From Heliomicrobium gestii (GTDB taxonomy: Bacteria > Bacillota > Desulfitobacteriia > Heliobacteriales > Heliobacteriaceae), in the NCBI RefSeq assembly GCF_009877435.1, contig NZ_WXEX01000006.1, forward strand, positions 220,498-284,497: 64,000 nucleotides of DNA. The letters are read 5' to 3'. Made by a program: the position numbers and the translations under genes. The notes under the pieces are model-generated. The model made no database searches, had not been told where the DNA came from, and saw only the letters and a list, made by a program, of their open reading frames with translations. Of this stretch, positions 10,580-19,905 are shown in pieces; the stretch's first letter is position 1; the number at the start of each line of letters is the position of its first letter.

Positions 10580-10719
10580 GGCTTCCCATTCGATGATCTT
10601 AATCGCCTCCCTTACGTCTTGGCGGCGTTTTCATTCTCTCCGGTCCTGTTTTTAGGGAACTTTCTGTACGGAATAGTCTCATGTACAGGGAAAGCCTGGG
10701 TGTATTGGCGCGCCCAGAC

Positions 10720-11565
10720 TCACACTTTCGGAATGTTCCGCCCCGAAAAGATCTCATACATCTCTTTTTTGAGCCGCTGCTTGATCTTTTTCTTCTCACC
10801 GGGCAGTAATTCTTTCTTCGCCGTTCCGAATAAATAGTTGTCCAGATCAAATTCTTTCAACAGCATCTTGGTGTGAAAGATGTTGTCCTGATAGACGTTC
10901 ACATCGATCATTTGGTACAGTTCGCGCGTATCTTTGGCGATGTAGTTTTGGATCGAATTGATCTTGTGATCGATGAAATACTTCTTCCCGCTCACGTCGC
11001 GCGTAAAGCCGCGCACCCGGTAGTCAGCGATGACGATGTCGGAACTGAAACTGTTGATCAGGTAGTTCAGCGCCTTCAAGGGAGAAATCTCACCACAAGT
11101 CGACACATCGATATCCGCCCGGAAGGTGCTGATCCCCTTGTCCGGGTGGCTTTCCGGGTAGGTGTGCACGGTGATGTGGCTCTTGTCCAGATGGGCCGCC
11201 ACCGCATTGGGAATGACCATGGCGTCATCGTCATCGCCGCCCTCCCCGTCTTCACTCCCGTTTCCATTTCCGATTCCCGCTTCCTGCTCGACCTTGCCCT
11301 CCGAGATCAGCATGGTCACGCTGGCGCCCTGGGGATCGTAATCCTGCTTGGCGATATTCAGGATGTTGGCGCCGATAATGTTGGCCACTTCGATCAAAAT
11401 ATTGGTCAGGCGCTCCGAATTGTACTCCTCATCGATGTACTCGATGTACGCCTTGCGGTGCTCCGGCGTTTTGGCGTAACAGATATCATACATATTGAAG
11501 CTCAATGTCTTGGTCAGGTTGTTAAATCCGTAGAGCTTCAACTTTTTAATCGACTTAATCTCCAT
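10720..11565 (-). CDS. speD: S-adenosylmethionine decarboxylase proenzyme, E. coli-type
   Basis: The enzyme supplies decarboxylated SAM, the aminopropyl donor for spermidine. The proenzyme cuts itself before the serine in [14 protein letters not shown] (Ser129) to create the pyruvoyl cofactor, so both chains come from this gene. At 281 residues it belongs to the long E. coli-type class, not the short Bacillus SpeH. Between residues 93 and 115 a Gly/Asn/Asp-rich acidic insert (with four consecutive Asp) precedes the cleavage site and is unlike the family. The ATG follows GGGGAG. No spermidine synthase gene is adjacent in this window. Confidence 0.92.
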   Translation of the reverse strand: MEIKSIKKLKLYGFNNLTKTLSFNMYDICYAKTPEHRKAYIEYIDEEYNSERLTNILIEVANIIGANILNIAKQDYDPQGASVTMLISEGKVEQEAGIGNGNGSEDGEGGDDDDAMVIPNAVAAHLDKSHITVHTYPESHPDKGISTFRADIDVSTCGEISPLKALNYLINSFSSDIVIADYRVRGFTRDVSGKKYFIDHKINSIQNYIAKDTRELYQMIDVNVYQDNIFHTKMLLKEFDLDNYLFGTAKKELLPGEKKKIKQRLKKEMYEIFSGRNIPKV

Positions 11566-11803
11566 GCTCTTCTCCCCACGCCTTCTGACTTATCGGTCTG
11601 TCTTTTCTCCCACTTCATCAATACGTTGATTATCCGCTCGATGCCGGGATAGTGTCAAGAATCAACCCGTATGTAATTTCTTTGACAATTAAACCATTTT
11701 GAAAAAATCCCCCTTGTCGACCTGTTCCGAAACGTGTAGATATGGCATAATCGGGGGTGTACTGTTTGTTTAAAGTCTTCGGGGGAAGAGGGGGAGAGCC
11801 GCG

Positions 11804-12811
11804 ATGGCGAAGGAAACAGCAAACATCATGGACGTGTCCCAACTGCTTCATCAACTCAAAGAAGCGAACACCGAGATGAGCAAAGTGGTCAAAACCATCG
11901 ACCATATCACCAAGCAAACAAACCTACTGGCCTTAAATTCGGCCATCGAGGCCGCCCGCGCCGGGGAAGCGGGCCGCGGGTTCAGCGTCGTCGCGGCCGA
12001 GATCAAGAAACTGGCTGATCGCAGCTTTGCCGCCACGAAGGAAAGCACCGACCTGATCGGCAACATCCAGAGCAAAGCGAATGACGTCATCGCCGTGCGC
12101 ACTGCCGATGTGGCCTATGATACGATCGACAAGATCGATCGCAACCTCTTTGAGCGCAACTGTGACGTCCAGGCCTGGGCCACCTTCGACAAGATCAAAG
12201 CCTGTCTCCGCGAAGAGACGCCGGCCCGCGTCGATGCGGCGACGGCGCTGATGAAAAAAATCGTCGACATCTATGAGGTCTATTATGACCTGTACCTCGT
12301 CAACCGTGACGGGCGCATCGTCGCCTCCGGCGTGGACAAGTCCGTTATCGGGCTGGACATGTCCAGTCGGGACTGGTTTGCCGAAACGATGCGCCGCAAC
12401 GACGTCTATGTGACGGACATGTACTACTCCGAGGTGGTCAAAGGCCACACCGTCTCCTATTCCTGTCCTGTTCGCGATGAAGAGGGCAATGTGCTGGGCG
12501 TTTTTTCCACCCGCTTCAACTGGAACTTTATCTATGACATCATCGATTCGGCTCGCACCGGAAGCACCGGCGATATCTTTGTGATCAACAAGGCCGGTCT
12601 CGTCATCGGCGGGCGCAACCGCGCCGGGATCCTCCAGAAGAACCTCAGCCACCTCCAGGCGGCTCAAAAGGCGATGGCCGGCGAACCCTATGGCTTCACC
12701 ATCGAGCAGGACGGCAACGGCAAGCTGCAGATCTTCGGCTACGCCCGCACACGGGGATACAACGCCTATAAGGGAAAAGACTGGTCCGTCATCGTCAGTG
12801 AAGCCCTGTAA
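11804..12811 (+). CDS. soluble MCP-tip / Cache sensor protein
   Basis: A 335-residue protein without signal peptide or transmembrane segment. Residues about 25-95 contain the chemoreceptor hairpin tip ([23 protein letters not shown]), the part that contacts CheA/CheW. After a linker, residues 115-335 form a Cache-type sensor with [16 protein letters not shown] and [10 protein letters not shown]. The order, signalling tip first and sensor last, is the reverse of a normal receptor, and only part of the signalling coiled coil is present. A close paralogue of equal length lies near the other end of the window. The ATG follows GGGGAG. A ligand in the cytoplasm is likely, but its identity is not readable. 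Confidence 0.8.
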   Translation: MAKETANIMDVSQLLHQLKEANTEMSKVVKTIDHITKQTNLLALNSAIEAARAGEAGRGFSVVAAEIKKLADRSFAATKESTDLIGNIQSKANDVIAVRTADVAYDTIDKIDRNLFERNCDVQAWATFDKIKACLREETPARVDAATALMKKIVDIYEVYYDLYLVNRDGRIVASGVDKSVIGLDMSSRDWFAETMRRNDVYVTDMYYSEVVKGHTVSYSCPVRDEEGNVLGVFSTRFNWNFIYDIIDSARTGSTGDIFVINKAGLVIGGRNRAGILQKNLSHLQAAQKAMAGEPYGFTIEQDGNGKLQIFGYARTRGYNAYKGKDWSVIVSEAL

Positions 12812-12851
12812 CGTAGCGCCCCGCCGCCCATCCTCGTCCCTATCGACGTAA

Positions 12852-12892
12852 AAAACCGCCCTTCCGCAGCCTATGTGGGGAAGGGCGGTTTT
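12852..12892. terminator. bidirectional terminator
   Basis: A 12-14 bp stem (AACCGCCCTTCC / GGAAGGGCGGTT) flanked by A-rich and T-rich bases lies between the plus-strand MCP-Cache gene and the minus-strand response-regulator gene, serving both convergent ends. Confidence 0.85.
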
Positions 12893-12895
12893 GCC

Positions 12896-13345
12896 TTATT
12901 CCTCCGTATCCAATAGATCACTGGCCGAGAAGGTCTTGCTGATCGGCTGCGCTTTCTCCGGCAACTCCTTGCCCACGATCTGATCGATCCGTTCCAACAG
13001 CGCCTGCGGTTCAAAGGGCTTCAACACATACCCCGCCACGCCGGCTGACTTGGACCGCAACACATCGACCGTGTTGGCGCTCGAGGTGATCATCATGATC
13101 GGGATCGACTGGGTCCGCCAGTCCCGCTGCAATTCGGCGATCGCCTGAAAGCCGTCCATGACCGGCATCATGATGTCCAGCAGCAGCACCTCTGGAGGGG
13201 GTTGCAGACGCTTGGCCATCTCCACCACATCCCGGCCGTTGTGGGCGATAAAGACACGATGTCCCTGGGGGCTCAGGATCTTCTTCAACAACTCACAGTT
13301 CGCCACATTGTCTTCACCGATCAGAATCCGCGCCACGGCAACCAC
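12896..13345 (-). CDS. CheY-like response regulator
   Basis: A single receiver domain of 149 residues. Conserved acidic residues are Glu11 and Asp12, the acceptor is Asp57 in LLLDIMMP, and Thr87 and Lys109 complete the switch. A 25-residue tail after the domain (KAQPISKTFSASDLLDTEE) carries no recognised output domain. It sits 100 bases downstream of a PAS histidine kinase on the same strand, its likely partner. The chosen GTG follows GGAG closely; another GTG three codons on is possible. A 7-bp hairpin near 13396-13414 lies in the gap. Confidence 0.85.
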   Translation of the reverse strand: MVAVARILIGEDNVANCELLKKILSPQGHRVFIAHNGRDVVEMAKRLQPPPEVLLLDIMMPVMDGFQAIAELQRDWRTQSIPIMMITSSANTVDVLRSKSAGVAGYVLKPFEPQALLERIDQIVGKELPEKAQPISKTFSASDLLDTEE

Positions 13346-13444
13346 GCTCCGTATTCCTCTTTTATTGCTGCCTCTCGTCCATCGGCTTCATTGATCAAAC
13401 AAAGCGGTTGTTTGCTCGGTCGCGTACAACATCAATGGTTTTCG

Positions 13445-15427
13445 TCACAAACCAGTATAATGGAAGTCGTTCTCCCCGGAAAGAGATGAATGAGAAAAAT
13501 CAACATGAAAGGGAAAGCGCACAAGAAAAGTGGTTCCTTGGTTTCCCGTCTCTATGGACATCTGGGCCTGATGGCGGACAACGATGTTTTGGCAGACGGC
13601 GAGCCCCAAACCGGTTCCCTGTTCCTTCGTCGTGAAAAAAGGCGTGCCCAGCTTTTTCAGCACAGCGGGGCTGATCCCAGATCCCTGATCGTGGACCGCC
13701 AGCACCACCTCTTCGTCTTCGCAACCGCTGCGGATCGTCAGCGCCCCGCCTTCGCCCATCGCCTCGAGACCATTGCGAACCAGGTTGAGTACGAGTTGGC
13801 GGATTTCTTTCTCCCCGAGATAAATCTCCGGGATCTCGCCCAGATCCAACCGGATGGTTTTTTGGCCCAGCGAGGCGTCGGCCTCCAGCAGGGGATGGAG
13901 CGCTCGGATGATGGCATTCAGGTCCTGCCGCTTGAGATCGTCCACCTTGTGCTTGGCCAGCGACAAAAACTCGGTGATGATCGAGTTGGCCCGGTCGAGT
14001 TCGTCGATCATCAAGTCAAAATGCTCCCTATGGGGCGCCAACTCCCCTTTTGCCCCTAGGATCTGCAGAAAGCCGCGGACGGTTGTCATGGGATTGCGAA
14101 TCTCATGGCCGATGCCGGCGGCCATCTGAGCGACCAGATTCAGCCGGTCGAGACGGGCAAACTCCCCTTCCAACTTGCGGATCTCCGTGATATCGTTCAC
14201 CGAGTAGAGATGACAGAGGCGCCCTTCCAGCGCGATCACCTCTGCCGAGACCAGCCAGATCCGGTCCTCCCCCGACTTGGTGCAGATCTTCCGCTCCACA
14301 TTGCGAAAAACGCCGGTGATCGCCTCGCCGGCATCGGGGGCGCCGCTCTCCTCGGCCTCACAGAGACAGAATTCGGGCAATTTCTGCCCGATCACCTCAT
14401 CCCGTTCATACCCCGTCGCTTGCAAAAAGCAGTCATTGACCTCGATAAAACGGCCATCGCCCATGGCGGTGATGCACATGGGGTGGGGATTGGCGTGAAA
14501 GGCTTTGGCGAATCTCGCTTCCGATGTGGTCAAGGCGTTGACGGCCTGCATCCGCTTGGTCACTTCGATGGCCAGGTCTCGCTTCACTCGCCGGAAATGG
14601 CGAGAGTCGGCGCGAAACTTGTCCACCAGCGGATTTAACTCCGGCAACAGATCGGGCGAAACATGATGATTCTCGACCATGGCGGCGCGACCAAAACCCA
14701 CGATCTCGGCGCGGAAACGGCTGAATATTCTCCCCGCGCCGGCGATGAGCAGTCCCGCCAGGATGGCCTCCACAAAGATCACCTCCCCCGTCCGCAGCAG
14801 GACAGGGATGTGAAAGTCGCGATTCCGGACAAAGGCCATGCCATAGACCGACGCCTCGCCGGGAACCGGCCGTATCTGAACAAGCACCGGGTTGCTCCAC
14901 CATCCCAGGAAGACCGCTCCCCTTTCCTCCGTCTCCCCGGACGCCAACACCGGCGCCGGGACATGGGCGGCCAGACCCGTTTGCTCCCTTTCCGGCAACG
15001 CCGGAAGGGATGCGTTCCAGAGGGGAAAGATATAATCGACAACACGGATGCGGTATCGTTCGTGGCTGCGCAAAGCGAGAAACTGACCCTGCTCACCGGA
15101 GTAATAACCGATCGTCAATCCGGGATAGAGCGCCGCGATCTCGTCTGCCACCGCTTGCCACCCCGCTGAGGCGGCTCGCTTTTCCATCTCTGCCGTGGCC
15201 GATATGATATCATTGGAGCGTTCAAAGCGCTCTTTTTTCAAAAACACCATATGAACAATCCCGCTCAAGATGGCCGTATGGACGATGACGAGCAGCACCA
15301 TCGCCAGGTAAAACCGCTTGGTGATCGGCTGCGGAAGCAGTTTCTGCCGCCAGAATCGAAACCATGCGCCGCTATTCAACAGGGAGTTCTCCGGTTTCTC
15401 CATGACCATCACCCAAATCCCGTTCAC
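13445..15427 (-). CDS. membrane PAS sensor histidine kinase
   Basis: A 660-residue kinase. A transmembrane segment near residues 38-60, an extracellular sensor of about 150 residues and a second segment near 217-235 are followed by a PAS domain (about 300-420, with MCITAMGDGRFIEVND). The HisKA phosphoacceptor is His441 in GHEIRNPMTTVRGFLQ, and the ATPase domain shows NLVRNGLEAM, DQGSGI and GTGLGL. The H-box resembles sporulation kinases of the KinA/KinE type, so feeding Spo0F is possible, but the adjacent receiver gene is the nearer partner. The GTG start lies eight bases after AAAGGA. Confidence 0.9.
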   Translation of the reverse strand: MNGIWVMVMEKPENSLLNSGAWFRFWRQKLLPQPITKRFYLAMVLLVIVHTAILSGIVHMVFLKKERFERSNDIISATAEMEKRAASAGWQAVADEIAALYPGLTIGYYSGEQGQFLALRSHERYRIRVVDYIFPLWNASLPALPEREQTGLAAHVPAPVLASGETEERGAVFLGWWSNPVLVQIRPVPGEASVYGMAFVRNRDFHIPVLLRTGEVIFVEAILAGLLIAGAGRIFSRFRAEIVGFGRAAMVENHHVSPDLLPELNPLVDKFRADSRHFRRVKRDLAIEVTKRMQAVNALTTSEARFAKAFHANPHPMCITAMGDGRFIEVNDCFLQATGYERDEVIGQKLPEFCLCEAEESGAPDAGEAITGVFRNVERKICTKSGEDRIWLVSAEVIALEGRLCHLYSVNDITEIRKLEGEFARLDRLNLVAQMAAGIGHEIRNPMTTVRGFLQILGAKGELAPHREHFDLMIDELDRANSIITEFLSLAKHKVDDLKRQDLNAIIRALHPLLEADASLGQKTIRLDLGEIPEIYLGEKEIRQLVLNLVRNGLEAMGEGGALTIRSGCEDEEVVLAVHDQGSGISPAVLKKLGTPFFTTKEQGTGLGLAVCQNIVVRHQAQMSIETGNQGTTFLVRFPFHVDFSHSSLSGENDFHYTGL

Positions 15428-15639
15428 ACCTTTGCGTCCTTTCGCCCAAAAGGCGTCAAAATGAAAAAGGCTCGAACCAAAAATGGTTCAGCCTGACGCA
15501 AACAGAGCGCGTTCTTCAATTTCCCATTTTACAGTCTGTTCGAGAAAAAAGGATAAACTCCTTCACCTATGACTGGAACGTCTTTGAACAGCGCTCTTTT
15601 TGACCTGAAATCTACGGACTGGCAAGGAGACGGTATGTC

Positions 15640-16605
15640 ATGCTCGACACCCAACTGTCGATTTTCAAGACCGTTGTCGACAAAGGCAGCATCTCCCTGG
15701 CGGCGCAGGAACTCCATATGACCCAGTCGGCGGTGAGCCAACAAATCCTCAACCTGGAGGCCCACTTCGCCGTCAAGCTCTTCGATCGCCTGCACCGGCG
15801 TCTGTTGATCACGACGGCCGGCAAGACCCTCTATCCCTTTGCCCTTGAACTAGAGCGCCTTTACGGCCGCGCCGGCAAGGCCATGCAGGGATTGACGCAA
15901 GATATCCGCGGCCATCTGCGCGTCGGCGCCAGCCTGACTGTCGGCGAGTATCTGCTGCCCAAACTCCTCGTCCTCTTCCGCCAGACCCATCCCAAGGTGC
16001 GCCTCGCCATGGATGTCTCCAATTCGGAACAGATCACCGCCATGGTCACCCGTGGACAGCTCGATCTGGGGTTCATCGAAAGCCCCGACGAACTCCCCGG
16101 CACGCTCATCCAACTTCCCTGCGGCGGCGACGAACTCGTCATCATCGCCCCGCCCGACATCGAACACCGGGCGCCCCTTTCCCTGGCGGAACTGTTGCGG
16201 CTGCGCTGGGTGCTGCGCGAGCCCATGTCGGGAACACGCCGCTTTTTTGAACAGTTCCTCCAATCCCATGGCGTCCGGCCTGCCGATCTGCAGGTGGTGA
16301 TGGAGTTGGGCAGCACCCAGGCGATCAAAGAGTCCGTCAAGGCGGGGCTCGGTTTTTCCGTTCTTTCCCGGCTGGCCGTCGTCGATGACGTGGCCCAGCA
16401 CCATCTGACCATCCTCCCCCTGGCTGAGGGGACCATCGCCCGGACCTTTACCCTCTTTTACCACCGGGAGAAGTTCGCCACCCTGGCGGCGGAACACTTC
16501 CTTGACTTTATCCGCCACCGGCTGGACGCGCCGGCATCAACCGATGGGGAGTTACAGGCTGAGGACGGCCATGGTGAATCGCCCGAAAAGGCTGAGCAGG
16601 ACTGA
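15640..16605 (+). CDS. LysR-family transcriptional regulator
   Basis: A 321-residue regulator with the usual N-terminal winged helix (residues 2-60, with SISLAAQELHMTQSAVSQQI) and a periplasmic-binding-like effector domain (about 90-295). The last 25 residues form a charged tail. AAGGAG stands ten bases before the ATG. Its 3' end overlaps the end of the convergent YeiH-type exporter gene by 54 bases. LysR/YeiH gene pairs are common, and in several bacteria the regulator answers sulfur compounds or controls cysteine metabolism (CysL/YeiE type); that role is inferred here from the pairing. Confidence 0.9.
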   Translation: MLDTQLSIFKTVVDKGSISLAAQELHMTQSAVSQQILNLEAHFAVKLFDRLHRRLLITTAGKTLYPFALELERLYGRAGKAMQGLTQDIRGHLRVGASLTVGEYLLPKLLVLFRQTHPKVRLAMDVSNSEQITAMVTRGQLDLGFIESPDELPGTLIQLPCGGDELVIIAPPDIEHRAPLSLAELLRLRWVLREPMSGTRRFFEQFLQSHGVRPADLQVVMELGSTQAIKESVKAGLGFSVLSRLAVVDDVAQHHLTILPLAEGTIARTFTLFYHREKFATLAAEHFLDFIRHRLDAPASTDGELQAEDGHGESPEKAEQD

Positions 16606-17625
16606 CCCGCTCACTCCCAGCAAGACGGGCGCAACGCCGACGCGCTTAAAATCGCCGATCCACACATTCAGCCCCATCCCCGCCATCGCCATGGCCATCA
16701 GGAACAGGCTGGCGCTGACCATGGCAGCGGTGATCGCCGGCGAAAAGCAATGATACGTATTCAGCAGAGCCATCGCCAAAAAGCCCACCACAAACCAGGG
16801 GATCGGCGCTGGGGTCTTCACCCTGGCGCCGATCCCTTCGTCTGCGCCGACGCCAGGGGCAGCGCCGTCGGGGAGGCCCGCGCCGGTGTTGGTGTTGGCG
16901 TCGGTTGCATCGGCGCTGGCGCGCTGGCGGTACCGCCACTCCAACGCCATCACGACAGGCGCCAGGAGGATCACCCGGCCCAGCTTCACCAGGAGCGCCT
17001 GGTCGCTGCCGCTGGCGCCGGCTGGCGCCGCTGCCGCCACCACATGGGCGATCTCATGGAGCGTCGCCCCGACAAAGACGCCGTATTGCTGCGCCGAAAA
17101 GGCAAGCACCGGCTGCAGGAGCGTGTACAGGACGGTGAATGCCGTTCCCAGCAAGGAAATCAAGGTGACCGATAGGGCCACCTCTTCGTCTTTCGCCCGC
17201 ACCGCTTGCGCCGCCGCCCCGATCGCGGCAGCGCCGCAAACGCCTGTCCCAATCGCGATCAGCGATGTGAGCCGTTCGCCCACGGCGAGGCGCTTGCCGA
17301 GGAGATGAATGACGGTCAAGGCAAAGACAATCACGGTTCCATCGAGGGCCACCATGCGCCATCCGGCAGCGGCGATATCGGCAAGGTTCAGCCTCACCCC
17401 CATGAGCACGATGCCCAGCCGGAGCAAGAACTTTGCCGCAAAGGCGAAGCCCCCTTTCATCGACGCCAATCGCTCACCGGCCGCGGCGCGCACCGCCATC
17501 CCCAGCAGGATGGCCGAAACTAAGGCGCCAAAAACGGTAAAGGGAGAAAAGCGAATCAACTGTTGGGCGGCCAGCGCCACCAGCGCCGTCAACAGCATCC
17601 CGCCCACAGTCCACCGGTACTTCAT
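16552..17625 (-). CDS. YeiH-family (UPF0324) putative sulfate/anion exporter
   Basis: A 357-residue membrane protein with about ten hydrophobic segments. Family marks are AAKFLLRLGIVLMGVRL near residue 63, IGTGVCGAAAIGAAA near 127, HEIAHVVAAA near 190 and a late MAGMGLNVW. The family is annotated as sulfate exporters on limited evidence. A low-complexity hydrophilic loop rich in Ala, Asp and Asn (about residues 235-262) lies between two helices. The start ATG follows GGAGGG by five bases. Confidence 0.85.
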   Translation of the reverse strand: MKYRWTVGGMLLTALVALAAQQLIRFSPFTVFGALVSAILLGMAVRAAAGERLASMKGGFAFAAKFLLRLGIVLMGVRLNLADIAAAGWRMVALDGTVIVFALTVIHLLGKRLAVGERLTSLIAIGTGVCGAAAIGAAAQAVRAKDEEVALSVTLISLLGTAFTVLYTLLQPVLAFSAQQYGVFVGATLHEIAHVVAAAAPAGASGSDQALLVKLGRVILLAPVVMALEWRYRQRASADATDANTNTGAGLPDGAAPGVGADEGIGARVKTPAPIPWFVVGFLAMALLNTYHCFSPAITAAMVSASLFLMAMAMAGMGLNVWIGDFKRVGVAPVLLGVSGSVLLSLFGRFTMAVLSL

Positions 17626-17813
17626 CGTATCCCTCCTTGTCTACAGGCACAATCGTAACGCCTCAACAAGGAAAATGTAAAATTACTGTTGAAGATGTAT
17701 GACATAAGCAAAAGTGATGAAAGACCACCACACAACACCGATAAGGAAAAGGGAAAAGAACGATAAGAAAACAGGAACAAACGTAAAAAACGATGCGACG
17801 GAGGCGGAACACG

Positions 17814-18800
17814 TTGAAATACCTCGTCACCGGCGGCGCCGGGTATATCGGCAGCCACACCGCCCTGGCCTTGTTGGCCGCTGGGGCAGAGGTGGTCATC
17901 CTTGACAACCTGACGACAGGCCATCGCGAACTCGCTCCCCAGGGCGTCTCCTTCTACCAGGGCGATGTGGGCGACGCGGCGCTGCTCACAGAGATCTTTG
18001 CCACCCACGCCATCGACGGCGTCCTCCATTTCGCCGCCAAAAGCCTCGTCGGCGAATCGATGCGAGACCCGGGAGGCTATTTTCTCGCCAACACGGGCCA
18101 GACGGCGGTGTTGCTGCAAGCCATGGCGAAATCCGGCGTCCGGCGCTTCGTCCTCTCCTCCACCGCCGCCGTCTATGGCGAGCCGGAACAGGTCCCCATC
18201 CCCGAAGACCACCCCGTTCGCCCCACCAACCCCTATGGTTTATCCAAACAGCTCATCGAGGCCATGCTCCCCTGGTTTGAGCGCGTCCACGGGATCCGTT
18301 GGATGGCCCTGCGTTATTTCAACGTTGCCGGCGCCGACCCGGACGGGCGCAGCGGCGAATGCCATGAGCCGGAGACCCATCTCATCCCCAATGTGCTCCA
18401 GGTGGCCGAGGGGAAGCGAGAATTCCTCTCCCTCTTCGGCGACGATTATCCCACCCCGGACGGCACCTGCATCCGCGACTACATCCATGTGAGCGACCTG
18501 GCCGACGCCCATGTGCTGGCGCTGCAAGCCCTCGCCAACCGTCGCCCTTCCGGCGTCTGCAACCTCGGCAATGGGCAGGGTTTCTCAGTCTTGCAGGTCG
18601 TCGAAAGGGCCCGCCGAGTGACAGGCCATCCCATCCCCCTGCGCATGGAGCCGCGCCGCCCTGGCGACCCGGCGGTTCTCGTCGCCTCGAATGCGCGGGC
18701 GACGGCTGAACTGGGCTGGCGCCCCCGCCATGGCGACCTCTCCGCCATCATCGAGACGGCCTGGCGGTGGCAGAGCCGGCGTGGGGACAAAGGCCTGTAA
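17814..18800 (+). CDS. galE: UDP-glucose 4-epimerase
   Basis: An NAD-dependent short-chain epimerase interconverting UDP-glucose and UDP-galactose for cell-surface sugars. GGAGYIGSH near the N-terminus is the NAD motif; SSTAAVYG and YGLSKQL give the Ser/Tyr/Lys catalytic set; LRYFNVAGADPDG and RDYIHVSDLADAH are typical of GalE. The TTG start lies nine bases behind GGAGG and gives 328 residues, the normal length; an in-frame ATG seven codons upstream has no ribosome site. No other sugar-nucleotide gene is next to it. Confidence 0.93.
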   Translation: MKYLVTGGAGYIGSHTALALLAAGAEVVILDNLTTGHRELAPQGVSFYQGDVGDAALLTEIFATHAIDGVLHFAAKSLVGESMRDPGGYFLANTGQTAVLLQAMAKSGVRRFVLSSTAAVYGEPEQVPIPEDHPVRPTNPYGLSKQLIEAMLPWFERVHGIRWMALRYFNVAGADPDGRSGECHEPETHLIPNVLQVAEGKREFLSLFGDDYPTPDGTCIRDYIHVSDLADAHVLALQALANRRPSGVCNLGNGQGFSVLQVVERARRVTGHPIPLRMEPRRPGDPAVLVASNARATAELGWRPRHGDLSAIIETAWRWQSRRGDKGL

Positions 18801-18870
18801 AAGTAACAGCGGAGAATGCTCATTGGAGCTTCCCCGCTGCATGGAACCCTTTTTCAACATGGCGCAGAAA

Positions 18871-18904
18871 CAGAGGGGCTGCCGCATCGTCGGCAGCCCC
18901 TCTG
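18871..18904. terminator. bidirectional terminator
   Basis: A 14-bp perfect stem (CAGAGGGGCTGCCG and its complement) with a 6-base loop lies between the convergent galE and DHH-phosphoesterase genes. The T-run is weak on both sides. Confidence 0.75.
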
Positions 18905-18943
18905 TTTGCTGTATTGGTTTATCGACCATAGCGTAACCGTCCG

Positions 18944-19855
18944 TTACCGATCCCGGAAGGCCGCTGTCAGCGCCTGCAATGTCCTTTCCGCTTCATCATG
19001 CCGCACCTGGCAGGTGCCCACATTGAAGTGACCGCCGCCGCCATACTTGAGCATGACCGATCCGATATTGACGGAGGAAGACTTGTCGAAGATCGACTTG
19101 CCGCAGGTGAAGACGCAGTTGTCCAGCTTGCCCTGAACGATCCAGATGCTGATGTTCACTTCCGGGAAGAGGGCGTAGGGGATGAAGCGGTTGCCCGAAT
19201 AGATGGGCTCGACACCGCGCAGGTCCGTGATCAACACGTTCTGCTCCACCTTCGAATGCGCCTTGATCATCCCTTTGAACAACTCGGCCTGCTCAAAGTA
19301 GAGCTCCACCCGCTCCTTCACATCGGGATCGTCCATGATCGCCTCGATGGGCTTATGGCGGATCTCATGGGCCAGCTTCTCCATCAACTGGTAGTTGCTG
19401 ATGGTGAAGTTGCGGAACCGGCCCAGGCCGGTGCGGGGATCCATGACAAAGGAGAGCAGCACCCAACCGGTCGGGTTTAACGCCTCTTCCACGGTGAACT
19501 GGGCCGAGTCGGCCTTATCGACCGCCGCCATGAGGGCGTCGAAGTCGGAACCAAACTTTTCCTGTCCGCCGTAATAATCGTAGATGACACGGGCGCAGGA
19601 GGGCGCCGGACGTGACATCCCCTGGTACTGCGCCTTCAGGCTGCCCCGCTCCTCCTCGGAGGAGTGGTGGTCAAACCAGAGACCGCAACCGGGGACAAAA
19701 GGAACGTTGGCGATGACGTCATTTTCATTGACCTCAATGAGTCCATCCTGCATGTCCTTCGGATGGACAAATTTGAAGGAATCGACGAGATCCAGTTCAA
19801 TCAGCAGGGCCGCGCAAGCCAAACCGTCAAAATCCGATCGAGTCAGCAGTCGCAT
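18944..19855 (-). CDS. DHH-family phosphoesterase
   Basis: A 303-residue protein. The N-terminal DHH part has RSDFDGLACAAL at residue 6 and the metal-binding FDHHSSEE near residue 61. The C-terminal DHHA1 part ends with the substrate-binding GGGGHFNVGTCQV. The family includes oligoribonuclease NrnA, c-di-AMP phosphodiesterases and exopolyphosphatases. The protein lacks membrane and PAS/GGDEF parts, so it is not GdpP. The exact substrate cannot be fixed from the sequence. GGAG precedes the ATG by five bases. Confidence 0.82.
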   Translation of the reverse strand: MRLLTRSDFDGLACAALLIELDLVDSFKFVHPKDMQDGLIEVNENDVIANVPFVPGCGLWFDHHSSEEERGSLKAQYQGMSRPAPSCARVIYDYYGGQEKFGSDFDALMAAVDKADSAQFTVEEALNPTGWVLLSFVMDPRTGLGRFRNFTISNYQLMEKLAHEIRHKPIEAIMDDPDVKERVELYFEQAELFKGMIKAHSKVEQNVLITDLRGVEPIYSGNRFIPYALFPEVNISIWIVQGKLDNCVFTCGKSIFDKSSSVNIGSVMLKYGGGGHFNVGTCQVRHDEAERTLQALTAAFRDR

Positions 19856-19905
19856 CTTCGCTCCCCGAAAAACCGGGGATTCACCTCCCAGTCAAGCTCC
19901 TGCCT

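Noticed and set aside
10690..10720. Hairpin CTGGG/CCCAG after speD
   Set aside because: The stem is only five bp and no T-run follows.
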